Shown here: positions 16,682-27,585 of the stretch, piece by piece | Layout of the letters: each line of letters opens with the position of its first letter | Numbering within the stretch: the stretch's first letter is position 1 | Origin: Bacteroidaceae bacterium | Lineage (GTDB): Bacteria > Bacteroidota > Bacteroidia > Bacteroidales > Bacteroidaceae | NCBI GenBank assembly: GCA_017381015.1 | Contig: JAFOCV010000035.1 | Span: 1 to 37,906, forward strand | DNA: 37,906 bases | Reading direction: 5' to 3' | The notes under the pieces: generated by a model | Seen by the model: only the letters and a program-made list of their open reading frames with translations | What the model was told of the DNA's origin: nothing | Databases searched by the model: none | Made by a program: the position numbers and the translations under genes

Positions 16682-17242
16682 ATGATAGACGTTAAAGTTA
16701 CCCTCGCCGAAGCCGAGGAGAAGATGGAAGAAGCCGTAATGTACCTGGACGAGGCACTGGCTCACATCCGCGCAGGCAAGGCAAACGTAAAGATTCTGGA
16801 CGGCATCCGAGTGGACAGCTATGGCAGCCTGGTTCCTCTGAACAATGTAGCCAGTGTGAACACCCCCGATGCTCGCACCATTGCCATCAAACCCTGGGAC
16901 AAGAGCATGTTCCGCGCCATAGAGAAGGCCATCATGGATAGCGACGTGGGCATCACCCCCGACAACAATGGCGAAATCATCCGCCTCACCATTCCCCCTC
17001 TGACCGAGGAGCGCCGTAAGCAATTGGTGAAGCAGTGCGGCAAGGAAAGCGAGCAGGCAAAGGTAAGTATCCGCAACGCTCGCCGTGATACCAACGACAA
17101 GCTCAAGAAGGCCATCAAGGACGGTCTTTCTGAGGACTTGGAAAAGGATGCAGAGGCAGACCTACAGAAGATGCACGACAAGTACATCAAGAAGGTGGAA
17201 GAACTACTTGCTAACAAGGAAAAAGAAATAATGACCGTTTAA
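16682..17242 (+). CDS. frr: Ribosome recycling factor
   Basis: Cytoplasmic factor that, with EF-G, splits the post-termination ribosome from mRNA. The 186-residue product has the normal length. It shows the typical helical bundle sequence: [38 protein letters not shown], and the head domain signature [11 protein letters not shown]. The helix [19 protein letters not shown] and the Lys-rich C-terminal helix follow. It is first in an operon with rsgA, whose ATG overlaps the frr stop by one base (TAATG), indicating translational coupling between two ribosome-cycle proteins. Confidence 0.98.
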   Translation: MIDVKVTLAEAEEKMEEAVMYLDEALAHIRAGKANVKILDGIRVDSYGSLVPLNNVASVNTPDARTIAIKPWDKSMFRAIEKAIMDSDVGITPDNNGEIIRLTIPPLTEERRKQLVKQCGKESEQAKVSIRNARRDTNDKLKKAIKDGLSEDLEKDAEADLQKMHDKYIKKVEELLANKEKEIMTV

Positions 17243-18210
17243 TGCAGGGCATTGTAATAAAGAATACAGGAAGCTGGTACATTGTTCGTTTGGATGATGG
17301 CCAGCTTTTCCAATGTAAGGTGAAAGGTAATTTTCGCCTGAAAGGCATACGAAGCACCAATCCAGTGGCCGTGGGCGACCACGTTCGTATCATCCCCACC
17401 GAATCCGTGGACGAGCAGGTGGGCATGATTACTGAGATTATGGACAGACGCAACTATATCATTCGCAAGGCCTCCAATCTGTCCAAACAAAGCCATATCA
17501 TAGCAGCCAATGTGGACCAGGCAGCGCTGGTGGTGACATTGCGCCACCCCGAAACCAGCACCACGTTCATAGACCGCTTTTTGGCTGGTGCCGAGGCATA
17601 CCGAGTACCCGTGATACTAATCTTCAACAAGGTGGACCTGCTGGACGAGGACGACAAGCATCTGCTGAGCCTCTTCTTCCGCCTGTACGAGGGCATCGGT
17701 TATCCCTGCTATGGTGTGTCTGCACTGAATGATGAGCAAGGCCTGTGCAGTATAGATTCGCTCAGAGAAGTGCTGCACGGCAAGACCACACTATTCTCTG
17801 GCAATAGCGGTGTGGGTAAGAGCACTCTGCTCAATGCTCTGATACCGGGACTGGATGTGCGCACGGCAGAGATTTCCGACTCGCACGACACGGGTATGCA
17901 CACCACCACCTTTTCCGAGATGTTCGACCTTCCCCAACCCGATGGTTCCTCCTCGGGCCACATCATAGACACTCCCGGCATCAAGGGCTTTGGCACCTTC
18001 GATATGGAGCGCGAAGAGGTGGGGCATTATTTCCGCGAGATTTTCGAGATTGGCCAAGAGTGTCGCTTTGGCAATTGCACTCACACGCACGAACCGGGGT
18101 GTGCCGTGCTTGCCGCCATGGAGGAGCACCACATAGCACAAAGCCGATACAACAGCTACCTGTCCATGCTTGAGGACAAGGACGAGGACAAGTATCGCAG
18201 CAAGCTATAG
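17242..18210 (+). CDS. rsgA: Ribosome small subunit-dependent GTPase RsgA
   Basis: Circularly permuted GTPase that checks late 30S subunit maturation. The 322-residue product has an N-terminal OB fold ([20 protein letters not shown]). The G motifs follow in permuted order: G4 NKVD (129-132), G1 GNSGVGKST (187-195), G3 DTPG (243-246). The C-terminal zinc finger has C274, C279, H281 and C287 ([14 protein letters not shown]). It is coupled to frr by a 1-bp overlap and followed 75 bp later by trxB. Confidence 0.98.
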   Translation: MQGIVIKNTGSWYIVRLDDGQLFQCKVKGNFRLKGIRSTNPVAVGDHVRIIPTESVDEQVGMITEIMDRRNYIIRKASNLSKQSHIIAANVDQAALVVTLRHPETSTTFIDRFLAGAEAYRVPVILIFNKVDLLDEDDKHLLSLFFRLYEGIGYPCYGVSALNDEQGLCSIDSLREVLHGKTTLFSGNSGVGKSTLLNALIPGLDVRTAEISDSHDTGMHTTTFSEMFDLPQPDGSSSGHIIDTPGIKGFGTFDMEREEVGHYFREIFEIGQECRFGNCTHTHEPGCAVLAAMEEHHIAQSRYNSYLSMLEDKDEDKYRSKL

Positions 18211-18285
18211 CCTTGGGCCATACCTGCCCGAGTGCTTCACACGAAAGAAGAAAAATATAAATCAATAAAAATAGAATAAGACATT

Positions 18286-19194
18286 ATGAAGACAGTTATC
18301 ATCGGTAGCGGCCCTGCCGGCTACACAGCTGCAATCTATGCCAGTCGTAGCGGCATGGAACCCGTATTGTATGAGGGCAACCAGCCCGGTGGCCAGTTGA
18401 CCCAAACCACAGAGATTGACAACTTCCCTGGTTATCCCGAGGGCACTACTGGCAACGAGCTAATGGAAGATCTCCGCGCACAGGCAGAACGCTTGGGTGC
18501 CGAAATCCGTATGGGTAGCATCACCGCCGTAGACTTTAGTATGGATGGTAGTCGTCCTCACGTACTCACCATTGATGATGGCACCACTGTGGAGGCCGAC
18601 ACCGTAATCATCTCTACCGGTGCTTCTGCCAAGTACCTTGGTTTGGACGATGAGAAGAAGTATCAGGGCATGGGAGTGAGTGCATGTGCTACGTGCGACG
18701 GTTTCTTCTACCGCAAGAAGGTAGTGGCCGTGGTTGGTGGTGGCGATACCGCCTGCGAAGAGGCACAGTATCTGGCTGGCCTTTGCAAAAAGGTGTACCT
18801 GATTGTTCGCCGCGATGTTTTGCGCGCTTCAGAGGCTATGCAGAAGAAGGTGAAGGAGATAGAGAACATCGAAATCCTATGGAACACACAGGTGCGTGGC
18901 CTTTACGGCGCTGATGGTGTAGAGGGCGCACATCTTTCTACTGGCGAAGATCTCCCCATCGATGGTCTCTTCCTAGCCATTGGTCATCACCCCAACAGCG
19001 ACATCTTCCGTCCTGCTCTGGAGTGCGATGCCGAGGGCTACATCATGGTGAAGCATCCCACCACAGCTACCAACATTCCCGGTGTCTTTGCCTGTGGCGA
19101 CGTGGCAGACCCCATCTATCGTCAGGCTATCTCGGCGGCTGGTAGCGGTTGTCATGCTGCTATGGACGCTCGCAAGTATCTCTCTGAGAAGTAA
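18286..19194 (+). CDS. trxB: Thioredoxin-disulfide reductase
   Basis: FAD enzyme that passes electrons from NADPH to thioredoxin in the cytoplasm. The 302-residue product has the FAD-binding GSGPAGYTAAIYASRSGMEP at the N-terminus, the redox pair C134-A-T-C137 (GVSACATCDGFFYRKK), the NADPH-binding VVGGGDTACEEAQYL (150-164) and the C-terminal FAD motif GVFACGDVADPIYRQAISAA. It is the last gene of the frr-rsgA-trxB run; no separate promoter was recognised in the 75-bp gap, which is A-rich. A strong terminator follows. Confidence 0.97.
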   Translation: MKTVIIGSGPAGYTAAIYASRSGMEPVLYEGNQPGGQLTQTTEIDNFPGYPEGTTGNELMEDLRAQAERLGAEIRMGSITAVDFSMDGSRPHVLTIDDGTTVEADTVIISTGASAKYLGLDDEKKYQGMGVSACATCDGFFYRKKVVAVVGGGDTACEEAQYLAGLCKKVYLIVRRDVLRASEAMQKKVKEIENIEILWNTQVRGLYGADGVEGAHLSTGEDLPIDGLFLAIGHHPNSDIFRPALECDAEGYIMVKHPTTATNIPGVFACGDVADPIYRQAISAAGSGCHAAMDARKYLSEK

Positions 19195-19256
19195 TTTCGT
19201 ACAGAAAGTCTATTCTCGCGGATATAATGTCCGTTAGTTAGAAAGGCAAATACAAG

Positions 19257-19299
19257 CATCCCGCCCCGAGTGAGTTACTAGGAGCGGGATGTTGTTTTT
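19257..19299 (+). terminator. Rho-independent terminator after trxB
   Basis: CATCCCGC (19257-19264) pairs with GCGGGATG (19284-19291), followed by TTGTTTTT. Confidence 0.85.
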
Positions 19300-19367
19300 G
19301 TACACCATGCCTATTTATGTGATAATGTTCTATGCTTTTGAAGGTAGGTATATGTATGTGATAAATG

Positions 19368-19405
19368 ATAATAAGAAAGGGATGCCCCAAAACGAAGCAC
19401 CCCTT
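19368..19405 (-). terminator. Terminator of the outer-membrane barrel gene
   Basis: On the minus strand AAGGGGTGC (19397-19405) pairs with GCATCCCTT (19377-19385), one G-U pair, 11-base loop, followed by a T-rich tail (TCTTATTAT). Confidence 0.75.
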
Positions 19406-19428
19406 TTCTATGCGTAAATGGTTATGTG

Positions 19429-22400
19429 TTATCTGGGACCACCAAAGCCACCGATCATCATGGGCATGCCACCGCCACTGCGGAAGCCTCTGCCACCTTC
19501 AGGACCTTGTGGGCGTGCACCCTTGCCACCAAGCAGATTCAATCTGTAAGATACACGGAACATTACGTATGAATAGGTATTGTTGGTTGTCTCTGTATCC
19601 GAACGCATGGTAGCTGAGATAGAACGTGAGATGGTGCTGCGCTCTCCCAGAATGTCGTACCAGTGTGCACTGACAATGAGGTTTCTCTTCTTGAGGAAAG
19701 CATGCTGAAGACGAGCATTCCAAATGAGCTCCGTAGTATTCATAGCTCTGTCTCTATAGCCACGACGGTACTGAGGGCCAATATCGCTGCTTAGTGTAGT
19801 GCCCCATGGAGTTGTAATGGTGAAATCGCCACCATAACTGAAGTTCCACGAATCAAGGTTGGCATTGGTATTGTTGGCATTTCTTGCGTGATTATAGTTG
19901 TAGTTGGCACGCACGCTGATATCAATAGAACCAGTTTCTCCCCATTCGGTACGATAGCCTGCTCTGAAGTTCTGACCAATACCAAGGTTCTTGGTAGTAG
20001 ACTTTGCCAGGTCACCATTGAGGTAAGCATTCTTGAATAGATTGTTCATGTCCTCAACGGTTTCAGGAGTAATCAAATTGTCAATGGGAGAAGAGATATA
20101 TCCCACATTGTTTGAATAGTTGATACGAGCAGAGATATTCATTGAGAAGTGCTTTGCTGTATCAAGAGCAGTATTGAAACCTATGTCGGCAGATGTATTC
20201 CAATTGCCGTCAATGTTCATTGGACGAGAATATCTGTTACCGGTTTGAGCATCATAGATAGTAGCAGAAGATACAGAGCGGTCGGTAGTAGAGTATGAAG
20301 CTCTAGCTGACCATCCCATGTGCTTCTCCTGTAGGTAGCCATTATAGTCTAGGTTTAGGCTATTTGTCCAACTGCTCTCCAAACCAGCATTACCCATGCT
20401 CACGTACTGAGGGTTGCTATTGTCCATAACCTCAATCAGGTTGGTCATGCTTGGTTGAGACATACGGCCATTGTAGCGGAAATTCATCTGGCTTCCCTGG
20501 TTAATCTTCCAACGTGCATGGATGCGGGGAGCCCAGTTGAACACATTTCTGATAATGGTAGTATCAATTTGGTTCTTTGCATAATCCATGTGAGTGGTTT
20601 GAGGCTGGAGAGAAGCACCAAAGTTGAAGCGAAGCTCCCGCTCGTTTTCAAACTTGCGAGTGAAGCGAAGCAACAGTTGAGCATCGTGGTTGTACTCGTT
20701 GTATGTAGCATACTGAGAGTTCTCACGATTGAGCAACCAGTTCAAAGTATCCACGCCAGGGATGTAACCCATATATAGCTGTTCGGGAGTGAGGGTGGGG
20801 TCTTGCTCCAATAATTCGTGAAGGTCATACATAGAGCGGTCGCTATCAGAGAAGCGGTATTGGAACTGGTAGCTACCCTGAAGGTTCATGTATTCGGTCA
20901 GAGGCTCTGTGTAGCTCAGACGAGAGGTGATGTTGTAGTTGGTGCTAGGACTCTCGTTGTAACGATTGGTATATGTTCTGCTCTTTGTCTTATAGTAACG
21001 GATGTCGGAGATACTCCATGATTCGCCATTAGAGTGAGAGTAATTACCATTTGCATTGAAGTTGATATTTCTGCCAGGCTTGCCAAGGCGACGATTAATC
21101 TGAATACGACCACTTACATTGTCTGATTTGTTGCCAGACATATTTTGGTTTCTATTGCTATTGACCAGAATGTCCTCGTATATCATCTTGCCGTTTACGC
21201 TATCGTCAAATTCTTCCAAAGGTCTAGACATTCCAGCTTTGTAGGGGTCGGCATCGAAGGTAACTGACTTGTTTTCTGACTCGTTGTTGCCCTCGGAGTG
21301 AGAGAATGAGGGAGTGAAGATGATATTTGTAGCAGAGTCGGGCATCCATTCCAAACGCATATCGGCATTCATACCCCAACTGAGGTTCTCTCCCCAGTTC
21401 CATGCATTGCTCCATGTGCTGCTAGCACCTTGAAGGAAGGTTTCCGAATTGCTCTTGGTGATATTTTCTCTGAAGTTGCGATTAGCTCTTACACTACCAC
21501 CTATTTTAAATAAGCCTGCCTCGTAGTTACGTTTGCCATTCTCCCAAGCGATATTGGCTCCACCCATTTGGCTAGAGGTCATACCGCCACCATTGCTAGA
21601 GTTGTCGGTGTTGGCAAATACCGCAAACTGCAGATTATCCAGGATACGCATCACGTTGGCTCTGCCTGTGTATTTACCCTTGGTGCCATAGCCACCCTCG
21701 ACATTGATGAGCCAACCTTGCTTCATACCTTTCTTTACGGTAAGGTCAAGCACGGTTTCCTCCTCGCCATCGTCAATACCAGTTACACGGCTATAGTCGC
21801 TCTGCTTGTCGTAAGCCTTGATGTTTTTAATCATCTTGGTGGGAATGTTCTTCATAGACATCTGAGTGTCGTTGGAGAAGAAATCCTTACCATCAACCAT
21901 AATCTTCTTTACGGTCTTGCCATTAATCTTGATGGTGCCATCCTCTTCTACCTCAGCTCCTGGTAGCTTTTTTACCAGTTCTTCCAGCACTGCACCTTCT
22001 GGCATTCTGTATGCATCGGCATTATATACGAAGGTATCTGCCTTCATTTCCACCTGTGCCAAGCGTGCAATTACATTGGCTTGTTGCATCAATGTTGCAT
22101 CCTCGTGCATGACGATGGTGCCCAGGTTAGTGGCGGTCTTTCCCTTGACTTCGATGTTCTTGAAATAGGGCTTGTATCCAATGAAACTAATGCGTAGGAT
22201 GTATTTGCCACCATTCTTTGGCGAGATGGTAAACACACCTGTCTCTCCAGTTACGGCGCCGCTCACTTGTGCACTGTCTTTCGGATTAAGCAATACGGCA
22301 GTAGCTCCGACCAGAGTTTCGCCCGAGCGCATCTCTGTCACCTTACCGGTAACAGTATTTTTTTGTGCCCAAGCCTTAGTAGGGCACATTAGCATTGCCA

Positions 22401-22437
22401 ATATTGCTATGGGCAAGAGTAAAAGTTTTTTAGTCAT
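19429..22437 (-). CDS. TonB-receptor-like outer membrane beta-barrel protein
   Basis: A 1002-residue outer-membrane protein. A signal peptide (MTKKLLLLPIAILAMLMCPT, then KAWAQ) is followed by a carboxypeptidase-regulatory-like domain (about 28-110; VTGKVTEMRSGETLVGATAV). A plug-like region comes next (about 125-225; MPEGAVLEELVKKLPGAEVE, DGKDFFSNDTQMSMKNIPT). A long beta-barrel (OMP_b-brl_3 type) rich in Asn, Ser and aromatic residues fills the rest. The substrate is unknown; no SusD partner is adjacent, so it is not a standard Sus pair. The last strand (YVMFRVSYRLNLL) is followed by an unusual 33-residue Gly/Pro/Arg/Met tail. Start: ATG 22437 puts the signal peptide at the N-terminus; the upstream ATG at 22530 would bury it. 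It follows aroB by 94 bp on the same strand. Confidence 0.92.
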   Translation of the reverse strand: MTKKLLLLPIAILAMLMCPTKAWAQKNTVTGKVTEMRSGETLVGATAVLLNPKDSAQVSGAVTGETGVFTISPKNGGKYILRISFIGYKPYFKNIEVKGKTATNLGTIVMHEDATLMQQANVIARLAQVEMKADTFVYNADAYRMPEGAVLEELVKKLPGAEVEEDGTIKINGKTVKKIMVDGKDFFSNDTQMSMKNIPTKMIKNIKAYDKQSDYSRVTGIDDGEEETVLDLTVKKGMKQGWLINVEGGYGTKGKYTGRANVMRILDNLQFAVFANTDNSSNGGGMTSSQMGGANIAWENGKRNYEAGLFKIGGSVRANRNFRENITKSNSETFLQGASSTWSNAWNWGENLSWGMNADMRLEWMPDSATNIIFTPSFSHSEGNNESENKSVTFDADPYKAGMSRPLEEFDDSVNGKMIYEDILVNSNRNQNMSGNKSDNVSGRIQINRRLGKPGRNINFNANGNYSHSNGESWSISDIRYYKTKSRTYTNRYNESPSTNYNITSRLSYTEPLTEYMNLQGSYQFQYRFSDSDRSMYDLHELLEQDPTLTPEQLYMGYIPGVDTLNWLLNRENSQYATYNEYNHDAQLLLRFTRKFENERELRFNFGASLQPQTTHMDYAKNQIDTTIIRNVFNWAPRIHARWKINQGSQMNFRYNGRMSQPSMTNLIEVMDNSNPQYVSMGNAGLESSWTNSLNLDYNGYLQEKHMGWSARASYSTTDRSVSSATIYDAQTGNRYSRPMNIDGNWNTSADIGFNTALDTAKHFSMNISARINYSNNVGYISSPIDNLITPETVEDMNNLFKNAYLNGDLAKSTTKNLGIGQNFRAGYRTEWGETGSIDISVRANYNYNHARNANNTNANLDSWNFSYGGDFTITTPWGTTLSSDIGPQYRRGYRDRAMNTTELIWNARLQHAFLKKRNLIVSAHWYDILGERSTISRSISATMRSDTETTNNTYSYVMFRVSYRLNLLGGKGARPQGPEGGRGFRSGGGMPMMIGGFGGPR

Positions 22438-22531
22438 ATGATAGAATAGATTATTTTCGCACAAAGTTCTGACAAGCCGAGTGGAAAAAAGTTTAAGCGG
22501 AATGTGAAAAAATGTATAAAAAATCTCCACT

Positions 22532-23581
22532 TTAATTCTCTCGGTAGTAATCCAGCATTTCTTCTATCTCGTCTTTGGTGGCAGTTTGATTGATACGGAT
22601 ATCTCCTATTGCACCCATCAGAGTGAAATTGATGTTACCATTCTCATTCTTTTTGTCGTGCGTCATGTACTTGTACAGAGTATCATAATGCTTGCATTCA
22701 TAGAGGAATTTGCCGTAGTGTTCCTTGACAAAGTTTTCCAATTGATGCATCTCTTTGGCGGGAAAACTGCATTTCTTGGCACTAAGGTATAATTCCATCA
22801 TCAGCCCCCATGCCACGGCATATCCGTGTAGGATGGTTCTTCCCTCCTCCAGAGCAAGGCTTTCCAAAGCATGACCAGAAGTGTGTCCAAGATTAAGAGC
22901 TTTTCTGATGCCCTTTTCCGTTGGGTCAATATTTACGATCTCCTCCTTGATGGCAACACTCTTTGTCACAAGCATTTGCAATGTGTCAAAGTTAGGGTTG
23001 GTGATGTCGAAGCAAAGCAGTTCTGCCCAATTTTCCTTGGTGCTGAGTAAACCATGCTTGAGCATTTCTGCATATCCGGAGAGAAGGTTTTCTTTGTCTA
23101 ATGTGCGCAAGAAGGCGCTACTGAGTATCACGCTCGATGCACAATTGAATACACCTATTTCATTCTTCAATCCGCCAAAGTTGATACCCGTTTTTCCACC
23201 CACTGAGGCATCTACCTGTGCCAATAGAGTGGTGGGGATGTTGATGTAAGCCATGCCGCGCTTGAAGGTGCTGGCGGCAAAACCACCAAGGTCTGTCACC
23301 ATGCCTCCACCAAGGTTGACCATCAGTGAATGGCGTGATGCACCTCCCTCTTGCAAGGCAGACCACACCTTGGTCAGTGTGCTGATGTTTTTTGCCTCGT
23401 CAGTGGGAGCTATCGTTATCATTCGTGCCCCTTGCATTATGGCAAAGTCTTTTATCAGAGGCCAGCAATAACGCTCCGTATTGGTGTCGGTGAGTACGAA
23501 CAGATGGTCGTGGCTCACTCTCTCAATGGCTTCTGTCAGACTCTTTTCCAAGTCTGATGCTATGATAATATCTTGTTTCAC
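22532..23581 (-). CDS. aroB: 3-Dehydroquinate synthase
   Basis: Second step of the shikimate pathway: DAHP to 3-dehydroquinate, NAD- and metal-dependent, cytoplasmic. The 349-residue product has the NAD site LMVNLGGGMVTDLGGFAAST. It also has TTLLAQVDASVGGKTGINFG with the catalytic lysine, and KALNLGHTSGHALESL with metal-binding histidines, plus a second His in ILHGYAVAWGLMMELYL. Length matches the family. It lies 81 bp after the large fusion gene and before the barrel gene, on the same strand, with no TAnnTTTG box in front, so it is probably read through from upstream. Confidence 0.97.
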   Translation of the reverse strand: MKQDIIIASDLEKSLTEAIERVSHDHLFVLTDTNTERYCWPLIKDFAIMQGARMITIAPTDEAKNISTLTKVWSALQEGGASRHSLMVNLGGGMVTDLGGFAASTFKRGMAYINIPTTLLAQVDASVGGKTGINFGGLKNEIGVFNCASSVILSSAFLRTLDKENLLSGYAEMLKHGLLSTKENWAELLCFDITNPNFDTLQMLVTKSVAIKEEIVNIDPTEKGIRKALNLGHTSGHALESLALEEGRTILHGYAVAWGLMMELYLSAKKCSFPAKEMHQLENFVKEHYGKFLYECKHYDTLYKYMTHDKKNENGNINFTLMGAIGDIRINQTATKDEIEEMLDYYREN

Positions 23582-23662
23582 GCTCAGTTTTCCTATGGTT
23601 TATTTGGTTTGCAGAATTATATTCTTGCGGTGAAAAGGAAAGCAACTATTTTTTCTATGGAT

Positions 23663-26600
23663 TTATTTGCTTACCTGAATTATGTCGGCACCGCGATAAT
23701 AGAAGGTGAGTATTTCCTGGTAAGGATGTCCCTGTTGTCCCATTACGGCTGCACCTATCTGGCACATGCCCACACCATGTCCCCAACCACGACCTTTCAG
23801 CAGGAATTCGGATGGAGCATTCTCCCCCTCCTTCGTTATGGGATATGCCTCAAAGGCGCTGGAGAGAAGGTGCGACTCACTCAGTGTACGTCTGATTTCC
23901 AATTCTTTACCAATAACCATAGAGTGCTCTGTGCCCACGATTTTCAGTTTGCTGATATGTCCACCTGGGCCTCTCTCGATGGCATTGAGAGCCATGACTT
24001 TGCCGAAGTTGTATCCTAGTCGTTCCAGTAACAGTTGTCCCAGTTTTTCTTGCTCTATCACAACTTCCCACTCGTAGAAATCAGTTGTTTCCTGGTCGTA
24101 AGAGTTGAGTACCTGAGCCAACAGTTCCTTGTCCTGGGTATTGCAATAGGGGTCTTCAATACTCTGCAGATAGGGCTTTTCTGTATCTTCCCATGCATAC
24201 TTGAACTCCTCTGTTCTGCCACCACAACATTTGGAGAATCTGGCATCGCATATCTCGCCTTCGTACATTAGTACCTCGCCACGGGTAGACTCCACGGCTT
24301 CCTTGGCTTGAGCATTGGTGGCACGGGTGATGCCTTGGTATCTTTGGCAATGGTCGTCGGCGCATACATCAAAGATGGTATGGTCTTCACGATCGTGCCA
24401 ACGGATGATTTCTTTGTCCGTCTTGGTAAAGGTAAAGAAGGATTGGTTCTTCTCGCCCAAAGACTTGCGTTTGTGTATCTGTGCTATCAACCAGCTACGG
24501 CTGATTACGGCAGCAGCTTTGAGGAATTCCATTGGGCAATTGGCATTCATCTCGCTAGATATTACACTCACGAGATAGTCTTCAACGGACAACTTGTTGA
24601 TGGCCACGATTTTATCCTCATGTACCACCAATCGCAATATGCCTTGGAAGGTCTGTGTCTCTTGTCTTTCCCAATGAAAGGCAAGTCCGATGGTCACATT
24701 GTGCAAAGAGAAAGATGGTAGAGCGTCTTCGTCTACCTGAGGTCGGAAGGTAAGATCGCGATACAGTTGTCCGTTCCATCTGATGGAGCCGTCCTCCAGT
24801 ACCACCTCTTGCTCTCCACTTACCATATGTCCCTTAGCGGAGTATGTGCCATGTATGGTGAAGCATATCTTGGTGTCGCTCATGATGCCCACAGATACCT
24901 CCGTTTCCTCGGCATTCTCGTATCCGGGAAGAGTTTCCTCTTGATTGTTTTGTTCGGGTATGGATTCTTCTCGCTCCACCTTCGGGGCATCGGTGAGACT
25001 TTCTATGATGGGCATTATCTCCTCTGGTGTCATGCTCACTTCAGCCAGGATGCTGGCATATCTTTCGGGAGTGATTTTCCTGAAGTCCTCTTCGCGTGGA
25101 GTGATGAGCATTCCGCCCATGTCCAGTGCGCCAGGTGATACCATTATCTGTTGCTCACCAACGGCATAGTAGCAATCGGGACGGTGTTTCTTTCTGGGGA
25201 AGATGAGAGTCACAATCTCGTCTTCTCTGCCTGGGCCTACTTCCTGTCGCCATGCGATAAGGTTGAAGCGAGGCTCGCTCTCGTTATCGGTAATGGGCAG
25301 AGCCTGATATAGTCGTTGGCACAAAATGCTATCTGTCTCGGCAGGAAGGCTTCGTATTACGAATACTGGACAAGGGTATCCCTCTAATACATAGAGGCCA
25401 CATCTGTCGCTAGTATTGCCTGCCTCGTGCATGGATGCTGTTTGAGCTCCCGTCAGAGGGTATATCTTTTTCAGATAGTTTTCGTATATCTTCCAATCTC
25501 TTTCTATTGGCACTATGCCACGTTGTCCAGCTTGCAGATGCATGTGGTCGGGGCAGGAAGCACCGCATTTAGGTCCGTTGTAGAATATTATCTGTTTGGG
25601 CATGGTCCAAGCCATGTGTCGCATGGTGCCAAAGTGTGCCCATATCTGCTGAGGTATGTGTCTTCTGGAAGGGATGGTGAAGTGCTGAGGTAGGATGGGG
25701 AAGGGATTTACCAGTATCTGGTAGTGCTTCTCCATCTTTAATGCTCTCTGTTGCTTGGGCCTGTTGTGGTCGCACAGGAAGCATGGTCTTTCCTCTATGT
25801 CTTTCTTGTCTATGCTGGCGCCGGTGGACACTATTCGTGCGGGGTTCCATTGCACACAAAGTAGGTTTTCTTCCAAACCGCGCTTTTCTGCAGAACAAGT
25901 GTTGCTTATTATCAGTTCGCGTGTCTCTGCCTTTTCCAGGTTTTTGTAGCTCTCTCGAGCAAAATCCCAGTTGTCCAGTTCGCTTTGGAAGAACTGTTCC
26001 ATCTCTTCGGCGTTCACCTCATGTTGCCACAACTTGTTGAGCAAGCGTCGCGCCTGTATCTCTTGTGTGCGCAACTGGTCTTTGTAGGCATTGTTCTTGT
26101 TGATTTTCTCTTGACTAAGAGCTGCATCGCTATTACCCTCCCAACGGCGACATAGGTATAGCTCGTCATATATACGACCGATGCGGTATCTTCTGCTTAT
26201 CATCAGTCCTAGGGCATAGTCCTCGCCATAACTGGTGTTGGGTATCTGTATCTCTCGTAGTACGGGCGTGTAGAAAGCTCTTGGGGCTCCCAAACCATTG
26301 ATTCTAAGGGCATTGTTTCTGCCGTTCTGTGGTGTCCACTCTCTATGGTCAATGAGCCCTGGGGGGAGGGTTTCCAGTTGGAAGTTGCACATTCTGTAAC
26401 TACCTATTACCATGGCCGCATTCTCAGTGAAGAACATGTCCACGATTCTCTGCAAGGTGTCCTCTCCGCTATATAGGTCGTCGCTATCCAATTGCACCAC
26501 AAAGCGTCCCACTCTCTCGTCGTGTACGGCCATATTCCAGCATCCGCCTATGCCTAGGTCGTTGCGCTCTGGTATGATGTGTATCACCCTCTTGTCGGTG

Positions 26601-27451
26601 GTGTACTTTTCTATTATTTCCGATGTGCCGTCCGTAGAACCATTGTCCACCACCATCAGGTTGTACTCAAATGTGGTTTTCTGCTTCAGCACGCTCTCAA
26701 TGGCATCTGCTATGGTGCGAGCCCTGTCTCTCACGGGGATAACCACCGTGGCTTCCACCTGGAAATTGTTTCCTTCTTCAAATTTGATGGTATCGTATTC
26801 TCCGCCATGCAAGTATGCATTGATAGCTCTCAGATGACGTGTGCATGCTCTCTCCAATTCCACTTGTCGAGCACGATTCTTGGGGTCTACATAGTCGAAT
26901 TGCTTCTCTCCCGATAGTCGTGTGTCGCTCTCCACTTCGGTGTACAGGAACTCCTGTACGTGCACGGGCAACTTTTCTCTGGAAAGGAACAGCCTTAGGT
27001 CGTAAAGAGCTGCAAATTGGTATCTGTGCAGGTTTTTCTGTTCCACGTAGCGCTTCAATCCCTCTGTTTTGATTAGTAGCAGGCTTCCCATTTGGAAGTC
27101 GTCTCTTATGCTACCCTCCTGATAGTCAATCAGTGGCATCATCTTGCGCTCGCCGTTGGGCAGAGTGATATAGTGGTCGGCATAGAGCATCAGTGCATCG
27201 TGGTCTTCGGCTATGGTAAGCATTCTGTCCAATGCATGATAACCCAATTGCAGAGTGTCGTATTTCATATACAGTAATACGTACTGAGCAGTGGCTGTTT
27301 CTGCTATGTATTTCAAGGTCTTGGTGCTTCCCACACTATCGGTCAGGTGGTGCACATTTGCCACGTTTCTATCCTCCTTGAGAGTATTTTCGGTTACTAT
27401 TCCAGGTTTTTCTTCGCACCAGGGAATAAAACAATCGATATATGCTTTCAT
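23663..27451 (-). CDS. GT2 glycosyltransferase-DUF4922-SpoIID fusion protein
   Basis: A single uninterrupted 1262-residue frame with four parts. Residues 1-220 look like a degenerate GT-A half-domain ([20 protein letters not shown]). About 230-470 is a GT2 glycosyltransferase ([48 protein letters not shown]). About 497-810 is a DUF4922 module with [17 protein letters not shown] and CPDHMHLQ. Its H-x-H-x-Q matches the HIT/GalT superfamily (GDP-hexose phosphorylase or uridylyltransferase type). About 850-1262 is a SpoIID/LytB domain ([20 protein letters not shown] with the likely catalytic Glu; [20 protein letters not shown]). No signal peptide or transmembrane helix is visible, odd for a SpoIID protein, which normally acts on peptidoglycan outside. 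Start: ATG 27451 downstream of the -7 box; the ATG at 27526 is upstream of it. The combined function is unknown. Confidence 0.9.
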   Translation of the reverse strand: MKAYIDCFIPWCEEKPGIVTENTLKEDRNVANVHHLTDSVGSTKTLKYIAETATAQYVLLYMKYDTLQLGYHALDRMLTIAEDHDALMLYADHYITLPNGERKMMPLIDYQEGSIRDDFQMGSLLLIKTEGLKRYVEQKNLHRYQFAALYDLRLFLSREKLPVHVQEFLYTEVESDTRLSGEKQFDYVDPKNRARQVELERACTRHLRAINAYLHGGEYDTIKFEEGNNFQVEATVVIPVRDRARTIADAIESVLKQKTTFEYNLMVVDNGSTDGTSEIIEKYTTDKRVIHIIPERNDLGIGGCWNMAVHDERVGRFVVQLDSDDLYSGEDTLQRIVDMFFTENAAMVIGSYRMCNFQLETLPPGLIDHREWTPQNGRNNALRINGLGAPRAFYTPVLREIQIPNTSYGEDYALGLMISRRYRIGRIYDELYLCRRWEGNSDAALSQEKINKNNAYKDQLRTQEIQARRLLNKLWQHEVNAEEMEQFFQSELDNWDFARESYKNLEKAETRELIISNTCSAEKRGLEENLLCVQWNPARIVSTGASIDKKDIEERPCFLCDHNRPKQQRALKMEKHYQILVNPFPILPQHFTIPSRRHIPQQIWAHFGTMRHMAWTMPKQIIFYNGPKCGASCPDHMHLQAGQRGIVPIERDWKIYENYLKKIYPLTGAQTASMHEAGNTSDRCGLYVLEGYPCPVFVIRSLPAETDSILCQRLYQALPITDNESEPRFNLIAWRQEVGPGREDEIVTLIFPRKKHRPDCYYAVGEQQIMVSPGALDMGGMLITPREEDFRKITPERYASILAEVSMTPEEIMPIIESLTDAPKVEREESIPEQNNQEETLPGYENAEETEVSVGIMSDTKICFTIHGTYSAKGHMVSGEQEVVLEDGSIRWNGQLYRDLTFRPQVDEDALPSFSLHNVTIGLAFHWERQETQTFQGILRLVVHEDKIVAINKLSVEDYLVSVISSEMNANCPMEFLKAAAVISRSWLIAQIHKRKSLGEKNQSFFTFTKTDKEIIRWHDREDHTIFDVCADDHCQRYQGITRATNAQAKEAVESTRGEVLMYEGEICDARFSKCCGGRTEEFKYAWEDTEKPYLQSIEDPYCNTQDKELLAQVLNSYDQETTDFYEWEVVIEQEKLGQLLLERLGYNFGKVMALNAIERGPGGHISKLKIVGTEHSMVIGKELEIRRTLSESHLLSSAFEAYPITKEGENAPSEFLLKGRGWGHGVGMCQIGAAVMGQQGHPYQEILTFYYRGADIIQVSK

Positions 27452-27470
27452 TTTGTGTCCTAGTTTTATG

Positions 27471-27478
27471 CAAATATA
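27471..27478 (-). promoter_or_regulatory. -7 box of the fusion gene
   Basis: The minus strand reads TATATTTG, matching TAnnTTTG, 19 bp before the preferred ATG (27451). No clear -33 TTTG at the expected distance. Confidence 0.5.
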
Positions 27479-27585
27479 CGAAAAAATATATAGAAAAAGT
27501 CGTTCATAGGTAAAAATGAGCCTCACGCGCGTATATTTTTAATGTGATTTCGTTTAAGGGGAGGGGCATTATAACTTTTCGTTGT

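Noticed and set aside
22438..22530. 31-residue N-terminal extension of the barrel protein
   Set aside because: It would place the signal peptide internally; ATG 22437 starts directly with a proper signal peptide.
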